Notes: generated by a model not told the origin, from the sequence alone. Positions 9,045 through 18,372 are shown, counted from the stretch's first letter. The stretch is DNA of 64,000 bases from an uncultured Chitinophaga sp. (GCA_902168205.1 CABHOK010000014.1:496001-560000), one strand, 5' to 3'. Made by a program: numbers and translations.

Positions 9045-9448
9045 CAGGAGTTTACGTAAAAGCTAAGTTCTACAACACGACCTTTTTCCTTGAAATCAAC
9101 TTCATCAGAAAGATGTTTCATCAGGAATATACCGCGGCCTCCGGGCTTTTCAAGATTCTCAGGAGCTGTTGGGTCGGGCAGGTTGTCGTAATTGAATCCG
9201 TTTCCTTCATCTTTAATAACAAACTTAATCATGCTGTTGTCAAGGGATAAACTCAGATGAACGTTCTTCGACTTGTCGCTAGAGTTGCCATGCTTAATGG
9301 CATTGTTCACTGCCTCCGTTACGGCTATCATTATATTTCCATAAATGTCATCGTCCAGATGAAAGCGCTCTTTAGCATTGTCAATAAAGCTTTCAATCAT
9401 TCTGATGTTCTCCATAATTGATGGAACCTGGATGCTGATCGTGTTCAT
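9044..9448 (-). CDS. Anti-sigma-factor-type serine kinase / HATPase_c_2 protein
   Basis: 134 residues, a single GHKL ATPase domain of the RsbW/SpoIIAB type. The N-box is VTEAVNNAIKHGN, the G1-like box DEGNGFNY and the G2-like box GGRGIFLMKHL. In Firmicutes such proteins phosphorylate an anti-sigma antagonist and hold a sigma factor; in Bacteroidota their partner is often unknown. No STAS antagonist or phosphatase is next to it here. It lies between ybeY (1-base overlap downstream) and the DUF4175 gene (17-base gap upstream), so it belongs to that minus-strand transcription unit. Confidence 0.85.
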   Translation of the reverse strand: MNTISIQVPSIMENIRMIESFIDNAKERFHLDDDIYGNIMIAVTEAVNNAIKHGNSSDKSKNVHLSLSLDNSMIKFVIKDEGNGFNYDNLPDPTAPENLEKPGGRGIFLMKHLSDEVDFKEKGRVVELSFYVNS

Positions 9449-9465
9449 GTGCCGTAAATCCGTTG

Positions 9466-12400
9466 TTATTGGTTATTCATTCTTTTAAAATAGTCGTTTA
9501 CCTCTTTCTTATAATAGGGGTAAAGTTTGGGTGGAACTGTTTTTAGCAATTCTACTTCTTTTTCCTTGAGTCGCAAATATTCTTCAAATGCCTTGGGAAT
9601 TTCTTTGTCGTAATCCTTCGCTGTCTCGCCTTTCCTCTCTTCATCCATATCCTGTTCACGCATTGACTTCTCTGTTTCAAGCATTCTGGTGAGGATATCT
9701 TGCTGGCGTCTGATTAATTGGTCGGTAAGCTGTTTGTTCACCAGATCCATTTCCGTTTGTTCCATTTTAGAAGGAAGATCTCCCCCAGGACCCTTTCCTC
9801 CTTCTTTCATCTTCTCCTGCATTTCCTGAAGAGCTTTCCGGATACGTTCCTGCTCTGCAGCCATTTCAGCAAGTTCTTCTGATAATTCACGGCCTGATTT
9901 ACCGCTACCTTTTAATTCCTGAATCTTTTGATTGAGCTGCTGCTGCATTTGACTCAAGCTTGGCTTCTGACCTTTCTTGGATTTTCCCATCGATGGTTTG
10001 GCATTAGCCATCATCTGCATCATCATGTCGAAGTGATCATCCAGCATCAAAGCCAGATTATTGATAGAAGTCATGCTGGCCTGCATTTCAGAAGAAGCTT
10101 GTGGTCTCTTCCGTTCACGGTTGGCTTCAATTACTTTGTCCAGATGATCGTTTAGTTCGCCAACTTCTTTTGTTACGAAAGAACCCATAAAAGGATCACG
10201 CTTTCCAAGCGCTAAAAGACTGTCTTCTAAAACACGAGCATCATCTTTTAACTTCAGCTGTTGCTGAGCAAGCGTATTAAAACGCGGGTCGCTCTGATTT
10301 AATTCAGCCAGGCCCTTCATCAGGTTTTCTTGGTCAAATGAGAGTTTTACAAGTCCATGGATGATTTGACGTAATGATTCCATATTCTGCATGTCCATTT
10401 CCATATTCATGGAACTTTGTGCACCCTCCATTTGCTGCTGCATCTTCTGCATTTGCTGAATAGCTTTCTGTTGAGGCGTTTTGGATTTAGATGGCTGGTT
10501 CTGTTCAAGCATCTCCTGACTTTCGTCTTGTTGTTGCTCGTTTTGATCCATTTCTTCCTCTGAAGGCAATTCTTCACCTTTATCTAGCTCTTCCCCCAGT
10601 TTCTTAAGCTCATCGAGCTTTTCAGAAGTTTGTTTGAATTGCTCTTTCAGCTTTTCCTGTTCTTTTGCCAGTTCCTGGCTTTCTGACTTCTGATCCTCTC
10701 CATTCTGCTGATCGTTGCTTTTATCTCCCTTTTGATTCTTTTCGTTTTGCTCGCCTTTCTTTTCCCCTTTTTGATTCTTTCCGGATTTTTCCTTTTCCAA
10801 AGATTCAGTTTTCTCCAAAAGTGATTTTTGATCCTGAACTTGTTCTTTTATGTCTTCAATGGCTTGATCAAGTTTATAATCGTATTGAAGTTGTTTGAAT
10901 AACTCTAGTGTGCGCTCAAGCTCTTTCTCCAGGTTGTTTGTGTTTTGATTGAGTTTATCGAGCACTTTCTGAAGCTTGTTGATATCAGCATTTTCCTTCA
11001 ATAGCTTCTGCAGTTCTTCAAACAGCTTTTTGGTTTCTTCATCTAAGAGTTCTTCCATTAGCTTCTGGATCTGCTGGGCTTTTTCGCGAATGCGTTCGTC
11101 CTGTTTTGTAAAAGCCTCTTTTTTCTCTTCCAGCAGCTTATTCTCTTCTTTTAACTTTTCGAGCATTTGATCCAGACTCTGTTTCTGCTGAACAATGTCT
11201 TCCAGCATCTTCTTATCCTGCCAATCGAGATTCTGTTTGCCTTTTAACTTCTGTGCGGCCTGCTCTATCTGATTCTGAAGCTTGTTTGCTTTAGACTCGC
11301 TCTGATTGATTTTTTGCTCGGTCTGATTTTGCGAGTTTCGAATCTCGGTCACCAGATTATCCTTGGTAGGAATCAAAAATGTGTAAAAACCCGTTTTGCT
11401 GGATTTTCGACCATTTACGCCATCGTTATCCCACACTTGCAAATAATATTCAAGTTGTTCGCCTGGACTGAGCTTCAACGAATCAACAGACCAATTGTAA
11501 AAGAAGCTTTGCTGATTTTGGACTTTGGAAATTGGAATATTTACCGATCTCGATAAAATCTCTTTTTGGTTTTCATTTCTTATTCTGAAATGAAGTGTCA
11601 ATTGTGTAATTCCATAATCATCTCCAATCGAGCCTCCCAAAATAATTCTTTGGTATAAAACTGAGTCTTTGAAGTTATTAACGGAAATCTGGGGATGCTG
11701 ATCTTTGATGACGTCAACCTGGTAGGCTATTCTTTCTTTGTTTTTGCTCCTGTCGTTTTCCAGTAGAATTTCATATTGATCAGGATTTCTAAACTCTTTT
11801 ATATAGTTAAAGAATTGGTTGTCAGATTCTTGAAAATTTTGAGGAGCGTTTTCGGAGGAGAACAAAATGCTTGCTTTCTCTGCATTTACTGTTGTCAGAT
11901 TCCATTTTACTTTCGTTCCCTCGGGAATTTCAAGGTTTCCGGAGTTTACAATCTTTTCTGGTTGACGCTGCAGATAACGAGGGTACTCAAGCTCAATGCT
12001 GAATTGTGTGAGTTCAGGTCTGTTAACAAGTGAAACGTGAAACATTTCTGAATAAAACCCCGCTGCCTCAAGTTGAAAATCAAATGCAGTCTGCACATTT
12101 TCGAAAACGGCAGTAAACTCACCGTTGCCTTTGTGATCCAGTTTAATTCTGCGTTCACCCGTAATGAGGTAAGCATCATATGGAACGGCCTGCCCATCCA
12201 ACGTTATGTTTACAGAGAGATCTTCGTTGTAAAATGCGGTTAGCGATTTGTCGGCTACATTAAATTTAAAAGGAGCCTGTGGAGAATATTGCTGTGTAAA
12301 ATTTACAATGCGTTGGGTGCTGAGTGTTAAGATGCTGCTGTTGAAAATGATGATTGCAAAAATGGCAACGAAGGGTATAATGAGATAGCGCAGGTATTTT

Positions 12401-12849
12401 CTGTTCTCGCGTATATCAATAAAACTATCAAATTGGATGGGTGCGAAATCCTGGGACTTTTGTTGGATGCTCGCGTAGGTTAGAGCGGAGTCGCTTTTGG
12501 AAGAGCTGAGTTGGATAAGGTTGAGAAGTCTGTCGCTAACGTGAGGTAGATGGCTACCGATAATTTTTGCACTTTGCTCTTCATCCATTCCTCGTTTGAT
12601 GATCCACCAGCGAAGTGGTTCTTTCAGAAACCGATAGGTGCAGAATGCAGCTACAGCGAGAAACGTAAAGAAGATTAAGAATCTCGCCCATGGACTGAGC
12701 CACAAATTATATTCAACAAGCGCGGCAATCAGAAAGTACGATGCGAGAATTGACAGCGAGAGAATGGCACCTCGTATGAAAATGTTGAGATAGTACTTCC
12801 GTTTGAAGGACTTGATCTTCTCATGTATCTGCTCTACACCCGTTCCCAT
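9466..12849 (-). CDS. DUF4175 family membrane protein with long coiled coil
   Basis: 1127 residues. The N-terminus has two membrane segments (about residues 26-48 and 54-75) and a third near 150-170, followed by an extended beta-rich region (about 180-500). From about 500 to the end it is almost entirely charged, Gln/Glu/Lys-rich coiled coil, including a low-complexity KGEKKGEQNEKNQKGD stretch near 700 and Met/Gln-rich helices. This architecture fits the DUF4175 family of Bacteroidota and Alphaproteobacteria, whose function is not established. The start (ATG at 12849, MGTGVEQIHEKI) precedes the first membrane helix appropriately. A structural or mechanical envelope role is only a guess. Confidence 0.8.
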   Translation of the reverse strand: MGTGVEQIHEKIKSFKRKYYLNIFIRGAILSLSILASYFLIAALVEYNLWLSPWARFLIFFTFLAVAAFCTYRFLKEPLRWWIIKRGMDEEQSAKIIGSHLPHVSDRLLNLIQLSSSKSDSALTYASIQQKSQDFAPIQFDSFIDIRENRKYLRYLIIPFVAIFAIIIFNSSILTLSTQRIVNFTQQYSPQAPFKFNVADKSLTAFYNEDLSVNITLDGQAVPYDAYLITGERRIKLDHKGNGEFTAVFENVQTAFDFQLEAAGFYSEMFHVSLVNRPELTQFSIELEYPRYLQRQPEKIVNSGNLEIPEGTKVKWNLTTVNAEKASILFSSENAPQNFQESDNQFFNYIKEFRNPDQYEILLENDRSKNKERIAYQVDVIKDQHPQISVNNFKDSVLYQRIILGGSIGDDYGITQLTLHFRIRNENQKEILSRSVNIPISKVQNQQSFFYNWSVDSLKLSPGEQLEYYLQVWDNDGVNGRKSSKTGFYTFLIPTKDNLVTEIRNSQNQTEQKINQSESKANKLQNQIEQAAQKLKGKQNLDWQDKKMLEDIVQQKQSLDQMLEKLKEENKLLEEKKEAFTKQDERIREKAQQIQKLMEELLDEETKKLFEELQKLLKENADINKLQKVLDKLNQNTNNLEKELERTLELFKQLQYDYKLDQAIEDIKEQVQDQKSLLEKTESLEKEKSGKNQKGEKKGEQNEKNQKGDKSNDQQNGEDQKSESQELAKEQEKLKEQFKQTSEKLDELKKLGEELDKGEELPSEEEMDQNEQQQDESQEMLEQNQPSKSKTPQQKAIQQMQKMQQQMEGAQSSMNMEMDMQNMESLRQIIHGLVKLSFDQENLMKGLAELNQSDPRFNTLAQQQLKLKDDARVLEDSLLALGKRDPFMGSFVTKEVGELNDHLDKVIEANRERKRPQASSEMQASMTSINNLALMLDDHFDMMMQMMANAKPSMGKSKKGQKPSLSQMQQQLNQKIQELKGSGKSGRELSEELAEMAAEQERIRKALQEMQEKMKEGGKGPGGDLPSKMEQTEMDLVNKQLTDQLIRRQQDILTRMLETEKSMREQDMDEERKGETAKDYDKEIPKAFEEYLRLKEKEVELLKTVPPKLYPYYKKEVNDYFKRMNNQ

Positions 12850-12888
12850 ATGGATTTATATTTATAGTCAAAAACGAAACAACCAGAC

Positions 12889-12930
12889 TGAAAGTTGAGA
12901 GACACCGAAGATAGCGGCTCCCAACTTTCA
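12889..12930. repeat. Inverted repeat in spacer upstream of the DUF4175 gene
   Basis: TGAAAGTTGAGAG (12889-12901) and CTCCCAACTTTCA (12918-12930) are inverted copies with one mismatch, giving a 13-bp stem with a 16-base loop. It lies between two minus-strand genes in a 113-bp spacer and has no immediate T-tract, so it could be a weak terminator, an mRNA-stability hairpin or an operator. Confidence 0.45.
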
Positions 12931-12962
12931 AAACAAAGCACTGGTGTAAAACGGACAACAGA

Positions 12963-13337
12963 CTAAGGATTGTGTTCAGGCTTAGTCCAATCGAACTCTT
13001 TTTCGAAATACTCGATCACATGCATCCTCAACAACTTCTCTTGTTCGAGTAAATCAAAATGGGGCAATTTTTTAATGAGCTTCCAATGAGGCCAGCCATC
13101 TTTATCCTGACCTTCCAGTTCATAATAACCCGAGTAGCTAAGCACTTTGCAGATGCCGATGTGCATTAGGTCCTGCTTTTCTTCTTTACTGAAAACCCGA
13201 TTGCCTTTTCCCAACTCCTGCACGCCAATCAGAAAAAGTACACTGTTCAGATCTTTTGGTTTTTTTCCAACCATACCTTCTATACCGAGGAGTAATGCAG
13301 ACCAGGTTCGTTCAAGTTCGAGATCGCGCTTAAACAT
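12963..13337 (-). CDS. Conserved hypothetical protein, AhpD-like gene partner
   Basis: 124 residues from the ATG at 13337 (MFKRDLELERTW); the frame extends upstream only to a TTG, and the ATG gives a short 8-base overlap with the upstream AhpD-like gene, so it is preferred. Small, soluble, helical protein with the conserved-looking core DLNSVLFLIGVQELGKG and DGWPHWKLIKKLP. No recognised catalytic motif. I recall similar uncharacterised proteins in other Bacteroidota. The overlap with the carboxymuconolactone-decarboxylase-like gene suggests co-expression, but no function can be assigned. Confidence 0.7.
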   Translation of the reverse strand: MFKRDLELERTWSALLLGIEGMVGKKPKDLNSVLFLIGVQELGKGNRVFSKEEKQDLMHIGICKVLSYSGYYELEGQDKDGWPHWKLIKKLPHFDLLEQEKLLRMHVIEYFEKEFDWTKPEHNP

Positions 13338-13671
13338 TTTGAAGTTCCTCCCAATACTCAAACGCTCTGCGTAAATGTGGAATTACGATGGTACCTCCTA
13401 CCAATGTTGCAACTCCCATTGCTTCGTGAACTTCTTCAGTGGTAAAACCAACTTCTTTGCATTTTCCTAAATGATAGCGAACGCAGTCGTCACAGCGAAG
13501 AACGAGTGAACAGGTTAAGCCGATGAGTTCTTTTGACTTTACATCCAGGTGTCCTTCGGCATAAGCGTTTGTGTCGAGATTGAATATTCGTTTAATGATC
13601 AGACTATCGGAAGCCATGATCTTATCGTTCATCTTGCTACGATATGTATTAAAATCTTCAACAAGTCCCAT
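13330..13671 (-). CDS. AhpD-like / carboxymuconolactone decarboxylase family protein
   Basis: 113 residues with the CMD fold. The AhpD-type redox motif is Cys60-Asp-Asp-Cys63 with His67 just after it (CDDCVRYHLGKC), followed by the helix VHEAMGVATLVGGTIVIPHLRRA. Such proteins act as thiol peroxidase partners or as lyases; the CxxC and His favour a peroxidase-like role in oxidative stress. The ATG at 13671 is preceded on the minus strand by a TATATTTG element (13715-13722). It is the first gene of a pair with the small hypothetical gene at 12963, and is divergent from comF. Confidence 0.85.
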   Translation of the reverse strand: MGLVEDFNTYRSKMNDKIMASDSLIIKRIFNLDTNAYAEGHLDVKSKELIGLTCSLVLRCDDCVRYHLGKCKEVGFTTEEVHEAMGVATLVGGTIVIPHLRRAFEYWEELQNV

Positions 13672-13714
13672 AAAATAATTTTTGATTTAGTAAATTTAAA
13701 AACACAGTTGCTGG

Positions 13715-13722
13715 CAAATATA
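13715..13722 (-). promoter_or_regulatory. Possible -7 promoter element TATATTTG
   Basis: Exact match to the Bacteroidota -7 consensus TAnnTTTG on the minus strand, 43 bases before the ATG of the AhpD-like gene. No TTTG is present at the usual 19-base spacing upstream, so the call is tentative. Confidence 0.35.
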
Positions 13723-13729
13723 TTTCAAA

Positions 13730-14428
13730 ATGGCTAATTCTATTTTCAGGGAGTTAATCTCCGATTTCGTCTCGCTCTTCTTTCCGAATTGTTGTGTTGC
13801 CTGTTCAGATTCACTGGCCAAAGGTGAAGAACTTGTCTGTACGCGTTGTATGTTAGAGATGCCTCAAACGTCTCATCACAAAGAAATCAACAACGAGTTG
13901 CGAGTGAGATTATCGCACCGGTTCGAAGTAACAAAAGCTGCAGCACTTTTCAAGTTTGCCAAGAGCAGTCGTGTACAGCATATACTTCATGCGCTGAAGT
14001 ATAAGAACCGCCCGGAAGTAGGCATTATGCTCGGTAAAGTTTTAGGACAGAAACTGGTGGATGCTAAAATTATACAAACGGATATTATTATACCGGTTCC
14101 GCTTCATTCATCCCGAAAAAGAAAACGCGGTTATAACCAGAGTGCAAAGTTTGCTGAAGGATTATCGATGAAGTTAAATATACCTTTCTCGGATACAATC
14201 ATCACCAGACTTGTAAAGACGGATACACAAACCAAGAAGAATAAACTGAACCGCTGGCGAAATGTTAGCGAAGTTTTCCACGTGAAAGATCCTGTTACCG
14301 TGAAAGGTAAGAGGATCCTTCTGGTGGATGATGTAGTAACAACAGGTGCTACCATTGAAGCTTGTGCTCATGTACTTAAGCAAAACGGTTGCTCAGAAAT
14401 TAATATAGCATGTATTGCCGAAGCCTAA
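13730..14428 (+). CDS. comF: ComF family phosphoribosyltransferase-like protein
   Basis: 232 residues. The N-terminus has a double-zinc-ribbon-like cluster (C21, C22, C25, C37, C40) followed by a type I phosphoribosyltransferase domain with the PRPP loop ILLVDDVVTTGATIEAC near residue 195 and the RKRKRGYNQS motif. ComF proteins take part in DNA uptake or recombination during natural transformation; the exact activity is unclear. It is the only plus-strand gene in the first 17 kb after the first one. Its stop overlaps the stop of the convergent permease gene by three bases. Confidence 0.9.
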   Translation: MANSIFRELISDFVSLFFPNCCVACSDSLAKGEELVCTRCMLEMPQTSHHKEINNELRVRLSHRFEVTKAAALFKFAKSSRVQHILHALKYKNRPEVGIMLGKVLGQKLVDAKIIQTDIIIPVPLHSSRKRKRGYNQSAKFAEGLSMKLNIPFSDTIITRLVKTDTQTKKNKLNRWRNVSEVFHVKDPVTVKGKRILLVDDVVTTGATIEACAHVLKQNGCSEINIACIAEA

Positions 14429-16857
14429 TCATTTTTCAAATTATCAACCGGGTTTGCCCACGCGGCACGTATAGTTTGCGAACCAATGGTGAGGCCTCCG
14501 AGTGCGATAAGAATTAATACGCCAGAACCAATCACACCTATACTTAGCTCTGTACGGTAGGCAATCAGTTGTAACCATAAGTTATTGATAAGCCATGCAG
14601 CGGGTACCGCCAGTACAATGGCGATAACAATGAGAAGTATAAAACTCTTCGAAAGTAAAAGCACCAGAGAGCGATTGCTGGAACCTAGAACTTTACGAAT
14701 CGAAATTTCTTTCAATCTGGTTTCCGTGGTATAGGTGGCCATGCCGAGTAAACCGAGACATGAAATAACAATAGCCATAAAGGCGATCACGCCAATGATA
14801 TTTACAAAATCAGCAAATACGGTTTTGTAAAATGATCTTACCTCTTCTTCAAAATCGCGATAGTCAAGTTTTAGTGTTGGATTTACTTTAGCCCAAGCTG
14901 CTTCTATATTTTTTACTGCGTCTTCACGACTCCCAGTATATTTTACCTGCAGAATATTGAATTGCTCCGGATTATACCGTAGTGCCATCGCCTCTACTTT
15001 ACTCATCATCATCTGGTGATTGTAATCTTTTATCACACCGATGATCTCAAATTTTGATGAGTCGAATGCGTTATAGATAAATTCGCCAATGGCATCGTGT
15101 GGTGTAGCGAATTGAAAACTCTTTACGGCTTCTTCGTTGATGATAATCCAACTCTTATTTTTATCACCGGCCTGTTCGTCAAAATTTTTACCGGCCAGCA
15201 AAGGTATACCCATGTTTTCAAGATATCCTTCATCAACTACAAAGTAGTCTACCATACTACTCTCTTTATCACTCAATTGTTTTTTGAAATTATCGCCATA
15301 GGTAACACCCGTTGCCGGGACGTGTGAAGCTGCCGCTATACTTTGTATAGTGCTATAGGAGCCAAGTTGTGTTTTGAGTGCCCCATAAGATGATCGGTTC
15401 AATTGAACATTGATCTTATTGGCCATGTCGAAACCATGATCGGCCTTCACAAAAAGCTGAAGTTGATTATAAAGCAGTAACACGGAAAGAATAAAAATGA
15501 GTGACAAGGTAAACTGTACAACCAACAGCGACTTACGCAAACCCATTCGTGAGAACAGCTTCAGGCTGCCACCTATATTTTTGAAAACTTTTACCGGTTG
15601 AAATTTTGAAAGTATAACCGCTGGGAAAAATCCTGCGAGCAGTCCAACGCAGATGCTGAAGACAACAAACACACTGTATACATATATATTTCCCTCCAGG
15701 TCCCAACGGAGCGCCTGGGCAAAACGGAGGTTGAGCATAAACGGTTTAACCGCGAGCAAAAACAAAAGTGAAAGCCCCAGTGCAAAGAGCGACATGATTA
15801 CCGCCTCTGATATAAATTGAGAAAATATCTGATAGCGATACGCTCCGTTTACTTTTCGTATACCAATTTCTTTCGCACGAGTTAACGCGCGTGCTATTGA
15901 AAGATTGGTATAGTTGAAGCATGACGTTACCATGACGATCAAAGCCAACCCACCAAAAAAGTATACAAAGATTCGCGGCATGAACGGACCAATCGGATTG
16001 TTGATAAAACCTCCGGGTGTTATACTTGAAAGATTCTGAAGGTAAAACTCAATTTTTCGCTCGTCTTTACTTTCAGCTTTATCGACTTGTTGCTTTTTCG
16101 CGAAGTCGTTTAAGTGTCTTTCGATCTCGGTGGGCGATTGCCCTTCTTCCAGTAACAGATATACCCAGCCCGCTGTGAAATTATCCCAACCCGAATCGTT
16201 ACGGTCGAAAGTACTATCGGCTTCGAGACTTTTAATGGTTGAGTACGAGGCGAGTCCTTCAAAGACAATGTGTGATTTGTGTTCAGTTTCTTTCAATACA
16301 CCGGTAACTTTATACTCTCCCAGCTTTCCGACTTTGATAACCTCGCCTACCGGATTGTTGTTGCTGAATAATTTTTTAGCAGCCTTGCTTGTAATAACAA
16401 CAGAATAAGGATCTTTCAATGCGGTTTTTGGATCACCGAGTTCAAGCTCGTATTCGAAAACGTCAAGCGCATCCTGATCTACAAAAAAACCAGATATAGG
16501 AATATTGATGTCGCGACCCGGATCGAGTTCGAGCCAATTATTACCAAATCCTCTGCGGATGCGAACCGCTTTTGCCACACCGGTGTATTCTTCGAGCATT
16601 GCCTGCGCCACCGGCTGAGGTGAAGTCGAGTAATCATTACCGGAAGACGAACCATCGGGATTGAGGTTGCGCGTAATGACCCGGTATACCCGATCGCGTT
16701 TTGTATTATAGCGGTCGTAGGTGAGTTGGTCTGCTACCAGCATGATAATGCCGAGACATACAGACATGCTGATGGCTAGTCCGAATATATTTATGAAAGA
16801 GAAAAATTTATGCCTCTTCAGATTGCGCATGGCAACCTGTATATAGTTTTTAATCAT
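14425..16857 (-). CDS. ABC transporter permease, MacB/FtsX type
   Basis: 810 residues with two FtsX-like permease cassettes: an N-terminal membrane helix (IFGLAISMSVCLGIIMLVADQL), a MacB-type periplasmic core (about 50-260), four helices near 290-470, a second periplasmic core (about 480-670) and three final helices. Each cassette has the coupling sequence KEIGIRKVNGA / KEISIRKVLGS. In Bacteroidota these duplicated permeases form tripartite or mechanotransmission ABC systems, often for peptides or drugs. The cognate ATPase is not adjacent. A small membrane protein gene lies upstream on the same strand. Confidence 0.88.
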   Translation of the reverse strand: MIKNYIQVAMRNLKRHKFFSFINIFGLAISMSVCLGIIMLVADQLTYDRYNTKRDRVYRVITRNLNPDGSSSGNDYSTSPQPVAQAMLEEYTGVAKAVRIRRGFGNNWLELDPGRDINIPISGFFVDQDALDVFEYELELGDPKTALKDPYSVVITSKAAKKLFSNNNPVGEVIKVGKLGEYKVTGVLKETEHKSHIVFEGLASYSTIKSLEADSTFDRNDSGWDNFTAGWVYLLLEEGQSPTEIERHLNDFAKKQQVDKAESKDERKIEFYLQNLSSITPGGFINNPIGPFMPRIFVYFFGGLALIVMVTSCFNYTNLSIARALTRAKEIGIRKVNGAYRYQIFSQFISEAVIMSLFALGLSLLFLLAVKPFMLNLRFAQALRWDLEGNIYVYSVFVVFSICVGLLAGFFPAVILSKFQPVKVFKNIGGSLKLFSRMGLRKSLLVVQFTLSLIFILSVLLLYNQLQLFVKADHGFDMANKINVQLNRSSYGALKTQLGSYSTIQSIAAASHVPATGVTYGDNFKKQLSDKESSMVDYFVVDEGYLENMGIPLLAGKNFDEQAGDKNKSWIIINEEAVKSFQFATPHDAIGEFIYNAFDSSKFEIIGVIKDYNHQMMMSKVEAMALRYNPEQFNILQVKYTGSREDAVKNIEAAWAKVNPTLKLDYRDFEEEVRSFYKTVFADFVNIIGVIAFMAIVISCLGLLGMATYTTETRLKEISIRKVLGSSNRSLVLLLSKSFILLIVIAIVLAVPAAWLINNLWLQLIAYRTELSIGVIGSGVLILIALGGLTIGSQTIRAAWANPVDNLKND

Positions 16858-16914
16858 AAAGAAAGTGAAAAGAGGTGAGGGTATATAGTATAAGAAGTGA
16901 GTAAAACGTACTGC

Positions 16915-17256
16915 TTATTTAGCAGCACGTTTCACCAGGAAGAAGTATAGCAGAAAACCGAGAGAAAGAGCAACAGCAAAAATTCCGTAAGGTAATGTTG
17001 AGTCCGGACGAACTTCGAGTGAATCCATTAAGATCAACGCCACGCCGCCTGACAGTGCGATCAGTCCCCATTTCAAAGAACTATATTTATTGTCTTCAGC
17101 GGAATGTGACTTGAAGATTGATTGACTCTCTTCATTAACAAAGCCTTTTTCAATCATCTTCTTTTTAAGAATATAATCGGTAAGCACTTTTGTGAAGAAG
17201 TATAAAGAAGTACCAAAGCTTCCTATAATCGCGATTGGCATGAGTACATGTTCCAT
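16915..17256 (-). CDS. Small membrane protein, DUF6249-like
   Basis: 113 residues from ATG at 17256 (MEHVLMPIAIIGSFG); the frame runs up to a GTG at 17292 but the ATG places the start just before the first membrane helix. Three membrane segments: about 4-25, 65-82 and 88-108, with a cytoplasmic segment KKKMIEKGFVNEES between the first two. The KMIEKG motif is typical of small Bacteroidota membrane proteins that often accompany ECF sigma genes. It is divergent from the sigma factor gene at 17417, which agrees with such a link. Function unknown. Confidence 0.7.
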   Translation of the reverse strand: MEHVLMPIAIIGSFGTSLYFFTKVLTDYILKKKMIEKGFVNEESQSIFKSHSAEDNKYSSLKWGLIALSGGVALILMDSLEVRPDSTLPYGIFAVALSLGFLLYFFLVKRAAK

Positions 17257-17416
17257 AACTGTTTCGTGTTTTTGTTTTGAAGCGTAAGACACGCGACTGT
17301 ACCGCGATGTTGCAGACTTGGTTATTTATTTTCAAGAAAATCAGCATCCATTTGCAGGCTCAATATTTTTCTTCCTTTCTGCAACATCTTTGCTTGCTAA
17401 CTTGTCTAACAACTTA

Positions 17417-17980
17417 ATGACAGACGATCGGGCACTCATCTCTAGAACCTTGCGGGGAGATATGCAGGCCTTCACGTTGCTGATCCGGCAACATGAAAGG
17501 CTTATTGCTCATATGATAAGCCGCCTGGTAAAAAATGACGAGGAGCGTGAAGAACTTTGCCAGGACGTTTTTTTAAAAGTGTACGAAAAACTGGCAGAGT
17601 TTAATTTTCAGTCCAGGCTCTCCACGTGGATCGCCACCATTGCCTATCGTCATGCCATTAACCACATGCGAAAGAAAAAGATGTTGTACACAGCCATTCC
17701 GGAGGACGAAAGTTATACAGCACATTTTACAGAAGATGTAAATCCAGAATCGTTGATGGAAGATAATGACATGGACTCTTTCGTAATGAAGCTGGTTGAC
17801 CTGTTGCCTACGAACTATAAACTGGTACTTACACTTTATCATGTAGAAGGCATGACCTACGAAGAGATAGGTTCTGTAACCAATATGCCGGAGGGCACTG
17901 TAAAAAATTATATCTTCAGAGCGCGAACGCTCCTGAAAGAAAAAGTAAAAAACATTTTACCAAAAGAAGAGTGGTTATGA
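17417..17980 (+). CDS. ECF RNA polymerase sigma factor
   Basis: 187 residues from ATG at 17417 (MTDDRALISRTLRGD); a longer frame begins with a hydrophobic stretch at 17318 that is not typical of sigma factors, so the internal ATG is preferred. Region 2 is seen in FTLLIRQHERLIAHMISRL and ELCQDVFLKVYEKLAEFNF with RLSTWIATIAYRHAINHMRK, and region 4 in HVEGMTYEEIGSVTNMPEGTVKNYIFRAR, the helix-turn-helix that reads the -35 element. It is sigma-E-like and directs a stress or envelope regulon. The next gene overlaps by four bases and is the probable anti-sigma factor. Confidence 0.93.
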   Translation: MTDDRALISRTLRGDMQAFTLLIRQHERLIAHMISRLVKNDEEREELCQDVFLKVYEKLAEFNFQSRLSTWIATIAYRHAINHMRKKKMLYTAIPEDESYTAHFTEDVNPESLMEDNDMDSFVMKLVDLLPTNYKLVLTLYHVEGMTYEEIGSVTNMPEGTVKNYIFRARTLLKEKVKNILPKEEWL

Positions 17981-18372
17981 GTGAGGCCGATAAAAAACTG
18001 CAGGAAAAAATTGAAGCCGGATTTTCAGGTTTGGGTTCTGATGATGAAAAAGTATATCAACAGATCTTTTCAGCGTTGGAGAAGGAACCGGCTTTTACTT
18101 TACCCGCATCGTTCGCAGAGGGTGTTGTTCATAAAATTCAACGCGAACAGGCGCGTGCTGCCAAACGCGAATACTTCTGGTTGTGTGCTGGAATTGTACT
18201 CTTGATCATCGTGATGATAGTAGCCATTGCATTTACCGGTTTCAAAATCAGTGCAGGTTTTCTGTCGGGTATATCAGCTTACAAAGGTCTGTTTGTGTTC
18301 GGAGCGATCTTTATTCTCGTTCTTCATTGGCTGGACAGAAAGTTTGTTCGTGTAAAGAGTGACATCCTGTAA
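17977..18372 (+). CDS. Probable anti-sigma factor, membrane protein
   Basis: 131 residues from the ATG that overlaps the sigma-factor stop as ATGA (17977-17980); a GTG two codons earlier is less likely. A soluble acidic N-terminus (about 1-65, ending in the helix HKIQREQARAAKREY) precedes two membrane helices (about 69-90 and 99-118). No ZAS zinc motif (HxxxCxxC) is seen, so the assignment rests on position, coupling and topology. It would hold the ECF sigma factor at the inner membrane until a signal releases it. Confidence 0.65.
   Translation: MSEADKKLQEKIEAGFSGLGSDDEKVYQQIFSALEKEPAFTLPASFAEGVVHKIQREQARAAKREYFWLCAGIVLLIIVMIVAIAFTGFKISAGFLSGISAYKGLFVFGAIFILVLHWLDRKFVRVKSDIL

Noticed and set aside
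14276-14291. TTTTCCACGTGAAAGA, a parS-like sequence in comF.
   Set aside because: Imperfect palindrome within a coding region; not comparable to the 8.5-kb sites.
17618-17631. TCTCCACGTGGATC in the sigma-factor gene.
   Set aside because: Two mismatches to the parS core; likely chance within codons.
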